A stretch of 64,000 nucleotides of DNA from Pagrus major (taxonomy: Eukaryota > Chordata > Actinopteri > Spariformes > Sparidae), in contig NC_133223.1 of NCBI RefSeq assembly GCF_040436345.1, forward strand, positions 6,113,847 to 6,177,846, read 5' to 3'. A model generated the notes under the pieces. The model was not told the DNA's origin, did no database searches, and worked only from the letters and a program-made list of their open reading frames with translations. Below, piece after piece: positions 63,608-64,000 of this stretch. How positions within the stretch are numbered: the first letter of the stretch is position 1; every line of letters begins with the position of its first letter. The position numbers and the translations under genes are program-made.

Positions 63608-64000
63608 CGGGCAGTAGCCTGCTTTTGCCCAAAACTCCACTTTTACCTTATTCAGAGCCATAGTGCTTGTTGAAAATAAAGTAAGCTTATTTCACAGTTC
63701 ACTTGATACCCTTTAGGTAATCCGCGATGCAGTTAGTTTGCATAGTCCAACAGCATCACCCAATGAGTTTAGAGAACTTCCTTTAGCATAAAGTTGTAAC
63801 ACTACATACACTTGCAAAACTGCAGGAACATGATGGTTTCTTGCTGTTGCAGGGTTTATGGTATCCTAGAGTTTGCCAGCCAGCAAAACGATAGTTTCTC
63901 TAGAAAACCGAAATCTCTCGACTAGTTCTTGATTGTTACATCTATCTAGTGGATTGTTTCTATCCCTTAAGAGTCTCTCCCTTCTACGGGCTCTTTCCAA
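63608..64000. other. No recognised gene
   Basis: Spacer to the window end. Nothing recognised on either strand. Confidence 0.5.

Overview
The window looks like a repeat-rich piece of a teleost (probably percomorph) fish nuclear genome. The evidence is two-exon olfactory trace amine-associated receptor (TAAR) genes of the fish-expanded type, plus a typical fish mixture of transposons: Rex3/RTE, L2, L1, Ty3/Gypsy, piggyBac, hAT and Tc1/mariner. There are no operons, rRNA genes or CRISPR arrays. The only host genes I can support are the TAARs; nearly all the rest is mobile DNA in various states of decay.

The TAAR array is on the minus strand. Two genes are intact by eye: A (12214-13439) and B (25668-26891). 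A third, D (61204-62417), is complete except for one in-frame stop in intracellular loop 3. C (49605-50350) is half deleted and carries several lesions. An older, divergent copy (about 4560-5571) is interrupted by a chimeric L1/TAAR duplication. Two smaller scraps remain: an out-of-order exon 2/exon 1 fusion at 5948-6092 and an orphan exon 1 on the plus strand at 10130-10300. A, B, C and D share 5' and 3' flanking sequence, so they came from tandem segmental duplication. A, B and D lack the classical amine-binding Asp3.32 but have Asp5.42, the arrangement known from the large fish TAAR clade with non-classical amine recognition. The oldest copy keeps Asp3.32.

Left part (1-28 kb): simple repeats, an L1 tail, a Rex3 copy split by a dead Tc1 element (6690-9395), TAAR A, a decayed hAT-like repeat, a multi-exon hAT transposase gene of ZMYM type (17784-21095), a 450-bp fold-back repeat (21658-22108), a second hAT relic and TAAR B.

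Middle (28.7-48.7 kb): a stack of nested insertions. An old dead Gypsy element on the minus strand (pieces at 28688-29457, 39286-39312 and 45436-48700) was invaded by a hAT element (39313-39787, 44446-45112), which was itself invaded by a near full-length two-ORF L2 LINE (39788-44445). A very young, apparently intact Gypsy element (29458-39285) with 1761-bp LTRs entered the old Gypsy. It has one 2053-codon Gag-Pol frame with a PNMA-like Gag N terminus, a tRNA-Thr primer site and a stop codon borrowed from the LTR. A scrambled piggyBac end lies at 45117-45435.

Right part (49-64 kb): TAAR C, a Rex3 insertion with a clean 12-bp target duplication and a paralogous empty site, a non-autonomous piggyBac with TTAA ends, a decayed PGBD4-like piggyBac gene, a 100-bp minisatellite, TAAR D and Tc1-type fragments. 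All calls come from reading the sequence by eye; no searches were run.
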